The notes under the pieces are model-generated. The model searched no databases. It was not told the DNA's origin and saw only the letters and a list, made by a program, of their open reading frames with translations. Positions 51,403 through 61,212 of a stretch of 64,000 nt of DNA are shown one piece after another. This DNA is from Capnocytophaga gingivalis ATCC 33624. GTDB taxonomy: Bacteria > Bacteroidota > Bacteroidia > Flavobacteriales > Flavobacteriaceae. A program made the translations under genes and the position numbers. The stretch is from contig NZ_ACLQ01000018.1 in assembly GCF_000174755.1 (NCBI RefSeq), forward strand, positions 62,001 through 126,000, in the 5' to 3' direction. Position 1 is the first letter of the stretch. Each line of letters opens with the position of its first letter.

Positions 51403-53709
51403 TTATTTTTTGTATTCTTCTCTAAGTTTCTTAGCGGTAGCTACCATAGCTTCCAAGGCCAACTTAGTTTCTTCCCAATGGCGTGTCTTAAGTCCACAGT
51501 CTGGGTTTACCCATAGGTTGCGGAAAGGTACCACGGCAATGGCTTTTTTCATCAGGTGATACATTTCTTCTTCAGAAGGCACACGTGGGGAGTGAATATC
51601 ATATACTCCAGGACCTATCTCATTAGGATACTTGAAGTCGGCAAATACATCTAAGAGTTCCATTTGTGAACGAGAACATTCGATGGTGATAACATCGGCA
51701 TCCATATCAGCAATGGCTTCTATCATATCGTTGAACTCGGAATAGCACATGTGGGTGTGTATCTGTGTCTGGTCTTCTACTCCTGAAGCAGAGATACGGA
51801 AGGCCTTGATAGCCCAGTCAAAGTAAGTTTGCCAATCAGCCTTGCGTAGGGGCAATCCCTCACGAATAGCAGGTTCATCTATCTGGATAACTTTGATACC
51901 AGCTTTTTCCAAGTCAACTACCTCATCACGAATAGCAAGGGCTATCTGAGTGGCAGTCTCTGAACGGGGTTGGTCATCACGTACGAAAGACCATTGTAGA
52001 ATAGTTACAGGACCTGTGAGCATTCCTTTTACAGGGAGCTTCGTAAGAGACTGAGCATATCGACTCCAGCGTACAGTCATAGGCTCAGGACGGGATACAT
52101 CTCCGTAGATGATTGGAGGTTTTACACAGCGTGATCCATAGCTCTGTACCCAGCCAAATTTGGAGAAGGTGTACCCACTGAGAAGCTCTCCGAAGTATTC
52201 CACCATGTCATTGCGCTCAAATTCTCCATGTACCAATACATCAATACCGGTTTGCTCTTGCCAACGGATAGATTCTTCAATTTCTTTCTCTAACTTCTTG
52301 TCATAGTCAGCTTTAGAAAGAGTCCCTTTGTTGAAGGAAGCTCTCCAAGAGCGTACCTCTGGGGTCTGTGGGAAAGAACCAATAGTAGTGGTAGGGAATA
52401 GAGGCAAGTGTAGGGCTTCTTCTTGTACTTTTTGGCGAGTACCAAAAGCACTCTTACGCTTGCTGTCAGCATCGGTAATTGCTTTTACACGTGCTTTTAC
52501 AGCTGGGTTGTGGATAAGAGCAGAGGTTCTACGGTTTTCTGCCGCTTTTTTGTTTTCCTCGAAAATAGCTTTTACCTCTGGGCTAAGGTCATGACCTATG
52601 GCAATAGCTTTAAGAGTAGCAAGTTCTTTTACTTTTTGTTTGGCAAAAGCCAACCATTGTTTGATCTCTGGAGTAAGTACCTTTTCATTGTTCTCAAGCT
52701 CTAAGTTACAAGGAGAGTGCAACAAGGAGCAAGAAGTACCTATATAGATATGATCATCACTGATCACTTCTCTTACCTTTTCTATAAGAGCTAATGAATG
52801 TTCGAAGTTGTTCTTCCAAATATTACGTCCATCTACTATACCAATAGAGAGTTTTTTGCTCTGAGGAAGAGCTTTTAGGACACTGTCAAGCTGTGCAGTA
52901 GCTCTTACCAAATCGATATGAAGTACATCCAAAGGCAAGGATACTGCCAGTTCAGTATTATTCTCTAATGCTCCAAAATAGGTAGTAAGGATGAACTCTG
53001 TATTGGCGAATTTTTGTTTGATTTCGGTATATACTTTTCGGTAAGTCTCTTCAGCGCCTTCAGGGAGGTCAAGCACAAGGTAAGGCTCATCTATCTGGAT
53101 AGTTTTGGCTCCTGCATCTACCAAGCTTTGAATAATTTGGATATATACAGGGAGTAGGCGATCGGCTAAGTCCAAGCGGTGGAATCCGGCTTCTTTTTCC
53201 TTCCCTACCAAGAGGTAAGTAACCAAGCCTAAAAGTACAGGTTTGGTCTCAAAGCCATGCTTTTTAGCTAAGTTATACTCGTTCAAGGGTTTGTTTACCT
53301 TTATAGAGAAACTTTGGTCTTTGGTGAATTCTGGAACGATATAGTGGTAGTTGGTATCAAACCATTTGGTCATCTCAGAGGCAGTAACATCGATACCGTC
53401 TTTCTGATAGCCACGCGCTATGGCAAAGTATTGTTTGAGTTCCGAAAGACTCTTGGTAGGGGCAAAACGCTCTGGGATAACATTGAGAGTAAAAGACAAA
53501 TCCAAAACCTGATCATATAAGGAAAAATCATTGGATGGAATCAGATCTATACCAGCTTCTTTTTGCAAAGTCCAGTTGTGTACTCGGATATTTTCCGCTA
53601 CGGCAAGGAGCTCTTCCTCTGTAAGATTCCCTTCCCAAAATGCTTCATTGGCCTTTTTTAATTCACGTTTTTCTCCAATACGTGGATAGCCTAACACATT
53701 AGTTTTCAT
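51403..53709 (-). CDS. metE: Cobalamin-independent methionine synthase MetE
   Basis: 768 residues, full length. Transfers methyl from methyltetrahydrofolate-triglutamate to homocysteine. N-terminal VLGYPRIGEKRELKKANEAFWEG; central GSFPQTPEVRSWR (second domain start), GEFERNDMVEYFGE; zinc ligands in HTHMCYSEF and NPDCGLKTR. Metal site complete. I see no SAM riboswitch or S-box like fold in the ~75-base leader between its promoter and start. Confidence 0.97.
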   Translation of the reverse strand: MKTNVLGYPRIGEKRELKKANEAFWEGNLTEEELLAVAENIRVHNWTLQKEAGIDLIPSNDFSLYDQVLDLSFTLNVIPERFAPTKSLSELKQYFAIARGYQKDGIDVTASEMTKWFDTNYHYIVPEFTKDQSFSIKVNKPLNEYNLAKKHGFETKPVLLGLVTYLLVGKEKEAGFHRLDLADRLLPVYIQIIQSLVDAGAKTIQIDEPYLVLDLPEGAEETYRKVYTEIKQKFANTEFILTTYFGALENNTELAVSLPLDVLHIDLVRATAQLDSVLKALPQSKKLSIGIVDGRNIWKNNFEHSLALIEKVREVISDDHIYIGTSCSLLHSPCNLELENNEKVLTPEIKQWLAFAKQKVKELATLKAIAIGHDLSPEVKAIFEENKKAAENRRTSALIHNPAVKARVKAITDADSKRKSAFGTRQKVQEEALHLPLFPTTTIGSFPQTPEVRSWRASFNKGTLSKADYDKKLEKEIEESIRWQEQTGIDVLVHGEFERNDMVEYFGELLSGYTFSKFGWVQSYGSRCVKPPIIYGDVSRPEPMTVRWSRYAQSLTKLPVKGMLTGPVTILQWSFVRDDQPRSETATQIALAIRDEVVDLEKAGIKVIQIDEPAIREGLPLRKADWQTYFDWAIKAFRISASGVEDQTQIHTHMCYSEFNDMIEAIADMDADVITIECSRSQMELLDVFADFKYPNEIGPGVYDIHSPRVPSEEEMYHLMKKAIAVVPFRNLWVNPDCGLKTRHWEETKLALEAMVATAKKLREEYKK

Positions 53710-53788
53710 ATTTCGCTTTAATTTATTTACTTACTTATTAATTTATTATTCTTCATAGTAAAAACAATCTCTTTTTACTTTCAGGGTG

Positions 53789-53796
53789 CAAAGATA
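53789..53796 (-). promoter_or_regulatory. -7 promoter box for metE
   Basis: Minus-strand TATCTTTG, about 80 bases upstream of the metE ATG. Confidence 0.6.
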
Positions 53797-54124
53797 TAAT
53801 ATAATATTCTAATAACAAAATTTTTTTCAAAAAAAAATTCTAAAAATAAAAATACTTACATGATAAGTGAGAGTAATATGATTAACTTTTTCTATTTATC
53901 TACAACAAAAGCAAAAAAATATATAGTATTTATTGTTTTATCAGTATAAATAAAAAGTTTGCAGTATACTGAGCTAAAAGGGAAGTTGTAAACAATGTCT
54001 AAAAGTTTTCAACACTATATGTTAGTAAAATGGCTTGAATATTAACATATTGTTATAGATGGATTAAGAGAGAAATTGCGATATTTGCACACAAATAACA
54101 ATAGATACTAATTTATTTAAAAAG
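53797..54124. other. AT-rich divergent region between metE and the TonB receptor
   Basis: 328 bases without a gene. Very AT-rich. A near-consensus box GATATTTG ends at about 54087, 37 bases before the receptor ATG. No clear operator, riboswitch or ncRNA seen. Confidence 0.5.
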
Positions 54125-56947
54125 ATGAACACATGTAAGCATTGGCTGTGTTTGTTTGCTTTTTTGATGGTAGCAACACTCTCAGCGCAAACTATTACAG
54201 GAACTGTAATTGATGGGGAACTAAAGGAGCCACTCTTAGGGGCTAATGTTCTCATCAAAGGGACTTCCCATGGAACTTCTACGGACGAAAATGGTAAGTT
54301 TACCCTAAAGACTACACAAAAAAAAGGGACATTGGAGGTCTCTTTTATTGGGTTTAAAACTCAGGATGTCCCTTTCACCATTGTCAAAGGAAAGGCTTCT
54401 ATTCAGATTACACTTCTTCCTGATGCTCAAGAACTCACAGGAACTACAGTGATAGGCAATACACTTATGGATATTGCTAAGGAACGCAAAACCCCAGTGG
54501 CTGTCTCCACCATACGTGCAGCTGATATAGTGAACAAAATAGGAAACCAAGAATTTCCTGAGCTACTGAACAAAACTCCTTCGGTGCATGCCACTAAGTC
54601 TGGAGGGGGATATGGCGATTCTAAAATCAATATCCGCGGCTTTGGTAATGAAAATATTGCTGTAATGATCAACGGAATGCCTATCAATGACATGGAAAAT
54701 GGTAAGGTGTACTGGAGCAACTGGGCGGGTATTTCCGATGTGACTTCCTCTATGCAAGTACAGAGAGGCTTAGGGGCTTCTAAGATTGCCATAGCTTCAG
54801 TAGGAGGAACCATTAATATTGTAACCCGTGCTTCTGATATGCAAGAAGGCGGAACTGTATCAGCTTCTTTAGGAAATAATGGTTTCTACAAAGTAATGGG
54901 AGCTTATAATACAGGAAAAAGCAAGAAAGGATGGTCTTCTTCAGTATTGCTCAGCCGTACTGCGGGAGCTACCTATGTCAATAGTACCGATTTCGAAAGC
55001 TATAACTATTTCTTTGCTTTGGGCTATACTCCCAATGAAAAACACTCTTTCCAATTCATGTTCACTGGAGCTCCTCAGTGGCATCACCAAAGAAGTACTC
55101 ATATTACTATTGCGGATTACCTAAAGTATGGAGAAGATGGTAAGCCTAATCTTCGCTACAATTCAGACTGGGGTAACTACAAAGGAAGCGAATTTAACTT
55201 CCGTAGAAATGTATATCACAAGCCGGTGATGATGCTCAACTGGGATTGGAATATCGATGAGCAATCTTCTATCAGTACAGTAGCTTATGCTTCTTTTGGT
55301 CGTGGTGCTGGTACACGCGATGCTGGATCTGCTTGGACAGGCTCTTTCCAACAGGATGGCAGACCTACTACTTTGACCGCTTCAAACTTTAGAACAGAAG
55401 ATGGGCAAATTGATATGGAAAGAATTATTAACTACAATCGTGGAGAGGATGTCTCTACTCCTAACCAGACAGTAGCAGTACATGGAACTCCTTATGTAGC
55501 TAATGCTTATAGAAAAGTAACTATGCCAAATGGTAGAACTACTGGAGTAACAGAAGGTTTTGCAAGAAAAGCAGCGGTGAACTCTCACAACTGGTTTGGT
55601 TTCTTAACCAGCTTCAATCACAAACTCTCTGAAAAATTCTCTTTCAGTGTAGGTCTTGATGGGCGTTACTACAAGGGATATCACTATGAAGTACCTAGCA
55701 ATCTTTTAGGAGCTGAGTATTTTCAGGACAATTCTAATAAGAACCTAACCTCCCCTCGTAATATTAGTTATACACTTTCTGACAAACCTTCTTTCAATCC
55801 TTTCGGGGGTAGTATAGAGAGTTTAGACAATCAGATTACTTTTAGTAACGATGGTAATGTACGTTGGTTAGGCGCCTTTGGTCAGGTGGAGTATACCACC
55901 CAAAAACTCTCTGCTTTTGCACAATGGTCTAGCTCTATACAGGCTTTCCAGAGAATTGATCACTTCCTTAAGCCAGGTACTCTAGCTCTAAAAAACAGAC
56001 CTGAAACAGCTCAGCCTGAAACAACTACTTACAAAAGTATCCCTGGCTATAATATGAAAGCAGGAGCTAACTATAATATAGATGAACACCACAATGTGTT
56101 TGTCAATGTAGGATACTACTCTCGTCAGCCTTTCTTTAACTCTGTATATCCAAATTATAAGAACTTTGTCAATCCTAATCTTACCAATGAAAAAATATTA
56201 GGTTTGGAACTTGGATACGGATTCAGATGGCAGAGTATCTCTGCTAATCTCAACGTATATCGCACTTCTTGGAAAGATCGTTATGTACGTCGTGACAACT
56301 GGGATGGTAATACTCGATACTTTGCCGAGATGCTTGGGGTGACTGAAATTCACCAAGGGGTAGAGCTCGATGCAGCTTACCGTATCAATGATTATGTAAA
56401 GGTAAATGGTATGTTCTCCTTAGGAGATTGGTTCTACCAAGGGGGGGCAAGAGTGAATACTTTCCTTACAGAGGATAATTCAGAATATATACTTTCAGGT
56501 AAGTCTTCTTCTCAGTTCGATGTTGATTTGGATAAGCTCAAAGTGGGTGAATCTGCTCAGATGACAGCCAACCTTGGAGTAGTGGTAACTCCTTACGAAA
56601 ACTTTAATATTGACCTAAGTTGGCACTATGTCAATAACTTATACGCACGCTTGGATATTACTTCTTTGGTGAGAAGTTCTCAAATATCCAGCTTGAAGTT
56701 GCCTCAGTACAACCTTTTTGAGGGAGGAGCCTCTTATAAGTTTGTCTTTGGTAAAAAACAAAAACAAGCCGTAACAGTATTGGCCAATGTAAATAACATC
56801 CTTGATACTACTTATATCTCTGAATCGGATACCAACCAAGTGGTAGATAATAGCACAAGAGATACTTACAAAGGTATTGATGTGAGAAACAGAGTATTCT
56901 TTGGTTTCGGTCGTACATGGAATGTAGGCTTGAAATATCAGTTTTAG
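54125..56947 (+). CDS. TonB-dependent outer-membrane receptor with CarboxypepD_reg-like domain
   Basis: 940 residues. Signal peptide about 1-20 (ends TLSAQ). Residues about 21-110 are a carboxypeptidase-regulatory-like domain (TITGTVIDGELKEPLLGANVLIKGTSHGTSTDENG). The plug is about 115-235 (TTVIGNTLMDIAKERKTPVAV, INIRGFGNENIAVMINGMPI). The rest is a beta barrel ending in WNVGLKYQF with the C-terminal Phe. It has no SusD partner, so it is not a classic SusC glycan pair. Substrate not determinable; could be iron, vitamin or peptide related. Confidence 0.92.
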   Translation: MNTCKHWLCLFAFLMVATLSAQTITGTVIDGELKEPLLGANVLIKGTSHGTSTDENGKFTLKTTQKKGTLEVSFIGFKTQDVPFTIVKGKASIQITLLPDAQELTGTTVIGNTLMDIAKERKTPVAVSTIRAADIVNKIGNQEFPELLNKTPSVHATKSGGGYGDSKINIRGFGNENIAVMINGMPINDMENGKVYWSNWAGISDVTSSMQVQRGLGASKIAIASVGGTINIVTRASDMQEGGTVSASLGNNGFYKVMGAYNTGKSKKGWSSSVLLSRTAGATYVNSTDFESYNYFFALGYTPNEKHSFQFMFTGAPQWHHQRSTHITIADYLKYGEDGKPNLRYNSDWGNYKGSEFNFRRNVYHKPVMMLNWDWNIDEQSSISTVAYASFGRGAGTRDAGSAWTGSFQQDGRPTTLTASNFRTEDGQIDMERIINYNRGEDVSTPNQTVAVHGTPYVANAYRKVTMPNGRTTGVTEGFARKAAVNSHNWFGFLTSFNHKLSEKFSFSVGLDGRYYKGYHYEVPSNLLGAEYFQDNSNKNLTSPRNISYTLSDKPSFNPFGGSIESLDNQITFSNDGNVRWLGAFGQVEYTTQKLSAFAQWSSSIQAFQRIDHFLKPGTLALKNRPETAQPETTTYKSIPGYNMKAGANYNIDEHHNVFVNVGYYSRQPFFNSVYPNYKNFVNPNLTNEKILGLELGYGFRWQSISANLNVYRTSWKDRYVRRDNWDGNTRYFAEMLGVTEIHQGVELDAAYRINDYVKVNGMFSLGDWFYQGGARVNTFLTEDNSEYILSGKSSSQFDVDLDKLKVGESAQMTANLGVVVTPYENFNIDLSWHYVNNLYARLDITSLVRSSQISSLKLPQYNLFEGGASYKFVFGKKQKQAVTVLANVNNILDTTYISESDTNQVVDNSTRDTYKGIDVRNRVFFGFGRTWNVGLKYQF

Positions 56948-56967
56948 TCTGTCATAAGAATAAATAG

Positions 56968-57000
56968 AGAGGGGCGCCGCTTGCGGCGCCCCTCTTTTTT
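56968..57000 (+). terminator. Strong G/C terminator after the TonB receptor
   Basis: AGAGGGGCGCCGC pairs with GCGGCGCCCCTCT, followed by six T. Confidence 0.95.
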
Positions 57001-57019
57001 ACCTTAATTTCTGTCTGAT

Positions 57020-59020
57020 TTATCTGAACCAAGATTTTATCTTTCCAAAGAATCCTTTTGGAAGGATATCGATGCCTAAACCAAAGTTACTATCTCCTAT
57101 ACTGTGATAAGCTTCTTGGATACTTTGGATTTTATCCAAAGTAATCTCTATATTTGTTAGAGGATTATAGAGTATTTCTACCTTTCCTGAAGTCTTATCA
57201 ATTGTCTTTTTGCTCGAATAAGAGAAAAATTCATTGGAGAGCTCCAACTCTTGGATGGTGTATTTCTCCTTGGTATTGATAGGCTTATCAGCATAGAGCT
57301 CTATCAGATAATGCTCACTGTCATAGTTGTGCCAATAGCTGCTGTCCTTGTGGCGGAAGTCTATAAGATCTTTCTTCAGTACACTATGGTCAAAGTACAT
57401 AAGGAACTCTTCGCCTTCTTTGTTCGTAAAGTAAGGCTTTAGGATGGTAGCCTCATAAGCGATAACCAATTCGTTTTCCTCCTTGTCATCCTTTTCTATC
57501 TTGATACTTACATCCTTGAATATCTCCCTGATATCCTGTTCACTACGATCATTTACGTAATTGAGATTATAGAAAAGAAATCGATTCCAACCATCTATAA
57601 GTTCCTTCTTATTGGTCTGTTTGAAGTAGCCTCTCATATTGTTGGCACGGTTGTAGCGGTAGGTAGTTCTAAGGGTTATTTTTCCTTTTCCTTCCTGAAC
57701 GACTACTTTGACATGCTCATCTATACAAGGCAGTGCAAAATAGGCCGGTTTTCGGATACTTAGGGTAGCATTTTCCTTAATTTCCATATAGTGGCAGAAG
57801 CTAAGCACTGTCCTTTTTTCCAATCGACCAAACTCATTGCGAGAGGTAGCATCTACAAAATAATCTTCTCCCTTGTAGTGTATCTTGACAATTACATGAT
57901 TGAAGGAGAGTAGGGAAGGAAGGTAGTATTTTAGGTAAAAATCTGCGTTATAATTTACCAGTACCACACTCGCTTCTACACCTAAGTAATCAAGAATGGT
58001 TTTTAGTAATACACACTTAGCTTTACAATCTCCTTGCTTATTGTGATAAGTAATAGCAGGCTCTTGCGGCTTGTGCCCGTTCATCTCATCTGCATTGTAG
58101 GTATAGTAGATGTTATTCTGTACATACTCAATAGCAAATTGGATCTTCTCATCCAAATTCGCAAGTTTGTCCAATTTTTCTATCAAGTCAGGAGCAAAGC
58201 TTTTCAGATCCGATTGTTCCAAGACATCCTTATACAAGGGGTAGATATAGTTCGATAGGTCTTTCCAAGTGCTCTCAGTAGCAAAGTCGATGAAGGGGAA
58301 GATCTCTCTATTGGGATCTACAGGATTGATATAGTCGGTGTGTTTGATCTCCAATACTTCTCCTTTTTCTAAGTACTTAGTAGGTTGGTCTAAGGCATTT
58401 CCCTTAGCATCACGAAAGAAAAATTCCTTGTAGGCTACTTTTTTCTCACGATTGTTGATGAATTTGTAATGGTAGTGCCCATAAGCCCAATACGTATCAG
58501 GTGTGACAAATATATGTTTGACAAAATCACGACGGACAAACTCCTTTTCTGAAAATACTTTAGTACGGGAATCCTCCAAAATAAGAATATCATAGAGCCT
58601 AAGGTCACGGATGGAGACATTTATTTTCTTAGATTTACTGATGACACCTCCATTGCTATTATTCTCATTGTCAAGTACTTTTATATTGGTATCAGGGAGC
58701 TTATCTATATATTCTCCTTCACGGATAACCGCTATACGATTGATTTCGTAGTACTCATTCTCCTCCAAAATCATATCGTTCACCGAAGCTCGTTCTAAGT
58801 TCTCCGGTTGGGTAAGGGTGTAAGCCATTAGGGCATAATCGGTATTCTTCTGGTCATCTACATAATAGTATTTATTAAGTAGATAGCAGAAATCTCTCCC
58901 TTCTTCTATTTGCTCTGTAGCAAAATCAGAATCTTTGCAGATTTCTATGATTTGCGCATCGGTTAAGGTATTTGCCCACTCTGGAGCAGATGTTATCTTA
59001 TACCCTTGTTCTACTTCCAT
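57020..59020 (-). CDS. DUF3857/transglutaminase-like protein
   Basis: 666 residues. N-terminal DUF3857-type beta domain (about 80-245, NRIAVIREGEYIDKLPDTNIKVL). Transglutaminase core at about 285-400 with the catalytic Cys in KQGDCKAKCVLLKTIL, His in FNHVIVKIHY and Asp in YFVDATSRNEFG. C-terminal DUF2569-like beta region. Unlike most relatives, no signal peptide is evident (it starts MEVEQGYKITSAPEWAN). Either secreted by another route, mis-started, or cytosolic. The upstream region has no ATG-coupled hydrophobic start in frame. Confidence 0.8.
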   Translation of the reverse strand: MEVEQGYKITSAPEWANTLTDAQIIEICKDSDFATEQIEEGRDFCYLLNKYYYVDDQKNTDYALMAYTLTQPENLERASVNDMILEENEYYEINRIAVIREGEYIDKLPDTNIKVLDNENNSNGGVISKSKKINVSIRDLRLYDILILEDSRTKVFSEKEFVRRDFVKHIFVTPDTYWAYGHYHYKFINNREKKVAYKEFFFRDAKGNALDQPTKYLEKGEVLEIKHTDYINPVDPNREIFPFIDFATESTWKDLSNYIYPLYKDVLEQSDLKSFAPDLIEKLDKLANLDEKIQFAIEYVQNNIYYTYNADEMNGHKPQEPAITYHNKQGDCKAKCVLLKTILDYLGVEASVVLVNYNADFYLKYYLPSLLSFNHVIVKIHYKGEDYFVDATSRNEFGRLEKRTVLSFCHYMEIKENATLSIRKPAYFALPCIDEHVKVVVQEGKGKITLRTTYRYNRANNMRGYFKQTNKKELIDGWNRFLFYNLNYVNDRSEQDIREIFKDVSIKIEKDDKEENELVIAYEATILKPYFTNKEGEEFLMYFDHSVLKKDLIDFRHKDSSYWHNYDSEHYLIELYADKPINTKEKYTIQELELSNEFFSYSSKKTIDKTSGKVEILYNPLTNIEITLDKIQSIQEAYHSIGDSNFGLGIDILPKGFFGKIKSWFR

Positions 59021-59064
59021 ATTTATTTTTTTCGTTTTTTAAAAAATTAATGATTAATCAAAAG

Positions 59065-59072
59065 CAAAGATA
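59065..59072 (-). promoter_or_regulatory. -7 promoter box for the transglutaminase gene
   Basis: Minus-strand TATCTTTG, 44 bases upstream of the ATG, which supports the 59020 start and hence the lack of a signal peptide. Confidence 0.6.
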
Positions 59073-59196
59073 CGTAAAAAATCATTATATATCCATAAAA
59101 AGTTTTAGAATGTTGAGATAATTAACATATAAACCTCTCTTTTCAATACTTATTTTACTTTTATTAGTAATTGGGTAGGCTTCAACCAAATAGTTT

Positions 59197-59844
59197 TTAT
59201 ACAGATCTTTTGAGTGCTTCTATTGTCTTTTTAGGGTCAGGAGCATTGAATACAAAACTTCCTGCCACTAATACATCTGCTCCAGCTGCCACAAGCTTAG
59301 GTGTATTGGTTGCATTGACACCACCATCTACCTCTATCAAGGCTTTAGAGCCTGTCTTAGTAATGAGTTCTTTGGCTTGACTTACCTTTTTATAGGTATT
59401 TTCTATAAAGGATTGCCCTCCGAAGCCTGGGTTTACACTCATAATAAGGAGCAAATCTACATCAGTAATGATATCTTCCATGACTGTTATAGGAGTATGA
59501 GGGTTTAGGGCAACTCCTGCTTTCATCCCTTCCTGTCGGATAGCTTGCACCGTACGGTGTAGGTGAGTACAAGCTTCGTAATGTACCGAAAGAAAGCTGC
59601 TTCCCAGCTGGGCAAAAGTATGAATATAACGATCAGGGTCTACGATCATAAGGTGCACATCCAATGGTTTTTTGGCATGTTCTTTGATGGCTTTTACCAC
59701 AGGCATCCCATAAGAGATATTCGGGACAAAGAGCCCATCCATAATATCAAGATGAAACCAGTCTGCCTGACTTTCATTGACCATTTCTATATCTCTTTGT
59801 AGGTTGGCAAAGTCAGCCGCTAAAAGTGAAGGAGCTATCAACAT
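59197..59844 (-). CDS. rpe: Ribulose-phosphate 3-epimerase
   Basis: 215 residues; interconverts ribulose-5-P and xylulose-5-P. TIM barrel with MLIAPSLLAADFANLQ, HLDIMDGLFVPNISYG (metal His, catalytic Asp), DVHLMIVDPDRY, MSVNPGFGGQSFIE, EVDGGVN (second Asp). All metal-binding and catalytic residues intact. Divergent from rpoD. Confidence 0.97.
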   Translation of the reverse strand: MLIAPSLLAADFANLQRDIEMVNESQADWFHLDIMDGLFVPNISYGMPVVKAIKEHAKKPLDVHLMIVDPDRYIHTFAQLGSSFLSVHYEACTHLHRTVQAIRQEGMKAGVALNPHTPITVMEDIITDVDLLLIMSVNPGFGGQSFIENTYKKVSQAKELITKTGSKALIEVDGGVNATNTPKLVAAGADVLVAGSFVFNAPDPKKTIEALKRSV

Positions 59845-59875
59845 GAGGTGGAATTTATAAATTTCAATTAGGATA

Positions 59876-59883
59876 CAAAGATA
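59876..59883 (-). promoter_or_regulatory. -7 promoter box for rpe
   Basis: Minus-strand TATCTTTG, 31 bases upstream of rpe. Confidence 0.6.
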
Positions 59884-59930
59884 CGTTTTTTTTTAAGCTT
59901 TCAAAATAAAATAAGAAAAAATGTCATATT

Positions 59931-59938
59931 TATCTTTG
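59931..59938 (+). promoter_or_regulatory. Possible rpoD promoter box with long leader
   Basis: TATCTTTG, about 235 bases before the rpoD ATG. A hairpin TTGTCAG-AGAAC-CTGACAA (59957-59975) follows in the putative leader. The rest of the 328-base rpe-rpoD gap is AT-rich without visible genes; another promoter nearer the gene is possible. Confidence 0.45.
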
Positions 59939-60172
59939 TCACTCTTCTTTAGCTACTTGTCAGAGAACCTGACAAATAGGCTTTGTAAAAATATAAAATA
60001 TGTTATTAAAAATGCATTGTAGCTAAATATAGTTATATTATCTTCTTTATATGTTAAAAACAATTAATTAAATATAATTTGGAATGATTTTTGTTAATAC
60101 ATTTTTTCCTATAGAGGTGAATGACAATTCATCTTCATTCATAACAATAGACAATTAATTATTAATTTATAG

Positions 60173-61036
60173 ATGAGACAACTTAAAATTACCAAACAGG
60201 TTACCAATAGGGAAACAGCTTCTTTGGATAAGTATCTCCAAGAGATAGGAAAGGTGGATCTGATCTCCGCTGATGAGGAAGTGGAGCTTGCCCAACGTAT
60301 CAAAGCAGGTGACAAAATAGCCTTAGAACGACTCACTAAGGCAAATCTTCGCTTTGTGGTTTCGGTAGCTAAACAGTATCAAAATCAAGGGCTTACTCTC
60401 CCTGACCTTATCAATGAAGGGAATATGGGACTGATCAAGGCTGCCCAACGTTTTGATGAAACTCGCGGATTTAAGTTTATTTCCTACGCTGTTTGGTGGA
60501 TTCGTCAGTCCATTCTACAGGCGCTGGCCGAGCAATCTCGTATCGTTCGCTTGCCGCTGAATAAGATAGGCTCTATCAACAAAATCAATAAGATGTATGC
60601 CTACTTAGAACAGACTCACGAGCGTGTCCCTTCTGCTGAGGAAATTGCTAAAGAATTGGATATGTCCGTGAATGATGTAAAGGAGTCCATGAAAAATTCC
60701 GGACGACACATCTCCATGGATGCGCCTTTGGTAGAAGGGGAGGATTCCAACCTATATGATGTCTTGCGCAGTGGGGAATCTCCCAATCCCGATAAGGAAC
60801 TGATGCATGAGTCGCTCAAGACTGAGATAGAACGCGCCTTGGAAACCCTTACACCTCGCGAAGCGGACGTGATTCGCTTATACTTTGGCTTAGGGGAAAA
60901 CTATCCTATGACCTTGGAGGAAATAGGTGAAACCTTCGAACTTACTCGCGAACGTGTACGCCAAATCAAGGAAAAAGCGATCCGTAGGCTCAAGCATACT
61001 TCTAGAAGTAAAATCCTAAAGACGTACTTAGGATAG
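60173..61036 (+). CDS. rpoD: Primary RNA polymerase sigma factor RpoD (short Bacteroidota form)
   Basis: 287 residues; lacks the long region 1.1 and non-conserved insert of E. coli sigma-70, as usual in this phylum. Region 1.2 [20 protein letters not shown], region 2 [17 protein letters not shown] with [20 protein letters not shown] (2.3-2.4), region 3 [14 protein letters not shown], region 4.2 [19 protein letters not shown]. It directs transcription from the -33/-7 promoters marked throughout this window. It is followed by a perfect 15-bp terminator. Confidence 0.97.
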   Translation: MRQLKITKQVTNRETASLDKYLQEIGKVDLISADEEVELAQRIKAGDKIALERLTKANLRFVVSVAKQYQNQGLTLPDLINEGNMGLIKAAQRFDETRGFKFISYAVWWIRQSILQALAEQSRIVRLPLNKIGSINKINKMYAYLEQTHERVPSAEEIAKELDMSVNDVKESMKNSGRHISMDAPLVEGEDSNLYDVLRSGESPNPDKELMHESLKTEIERALETLTPREADVIRLYFGLGENYPMTLEEIGETFELTRERVRQIKEKAIRRLKHTSRSKILKTYLG

Positions 61037-61089
61037 AACTGTTTTGAAAAACTGTTTTTGTGTTTTTTCATGTTAATTAATTTAATTTG

Positions 61090-61134
61090 ATTAAGGTGTT
61101 GGAGAATTCTTACTCCAACACCTTAATTTTGTTT
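61090..61134 (+). terminator. Terminator after rpoD
   Basis: ATTAAGGTGTTGGAG (61090-61104) pairs perfectly with CTCCAACACCTTAAT (61113-61127), then TTTGTTT. Confidence 0.95.
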
Positions 61135-61212
61135 CATATCTTATAAAATATTTAATTTTGCTTGTTATTTGAAAAAAAATGACTAACTTGCGCCTTGTTA
61201 TTATTTCATTAG

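Noticed and set aside
53710-53796. SAM riboswitch before metE
   Set aside because: The leader is short and AT-rich; no P1-P4 like pairing or terminator is present.
54125-56947. SusC/SusD-type glycan uptake system
   Set aside because: The receptor lacks a SusD partner on either side and the next gene is on the opposite strand after a terminator.
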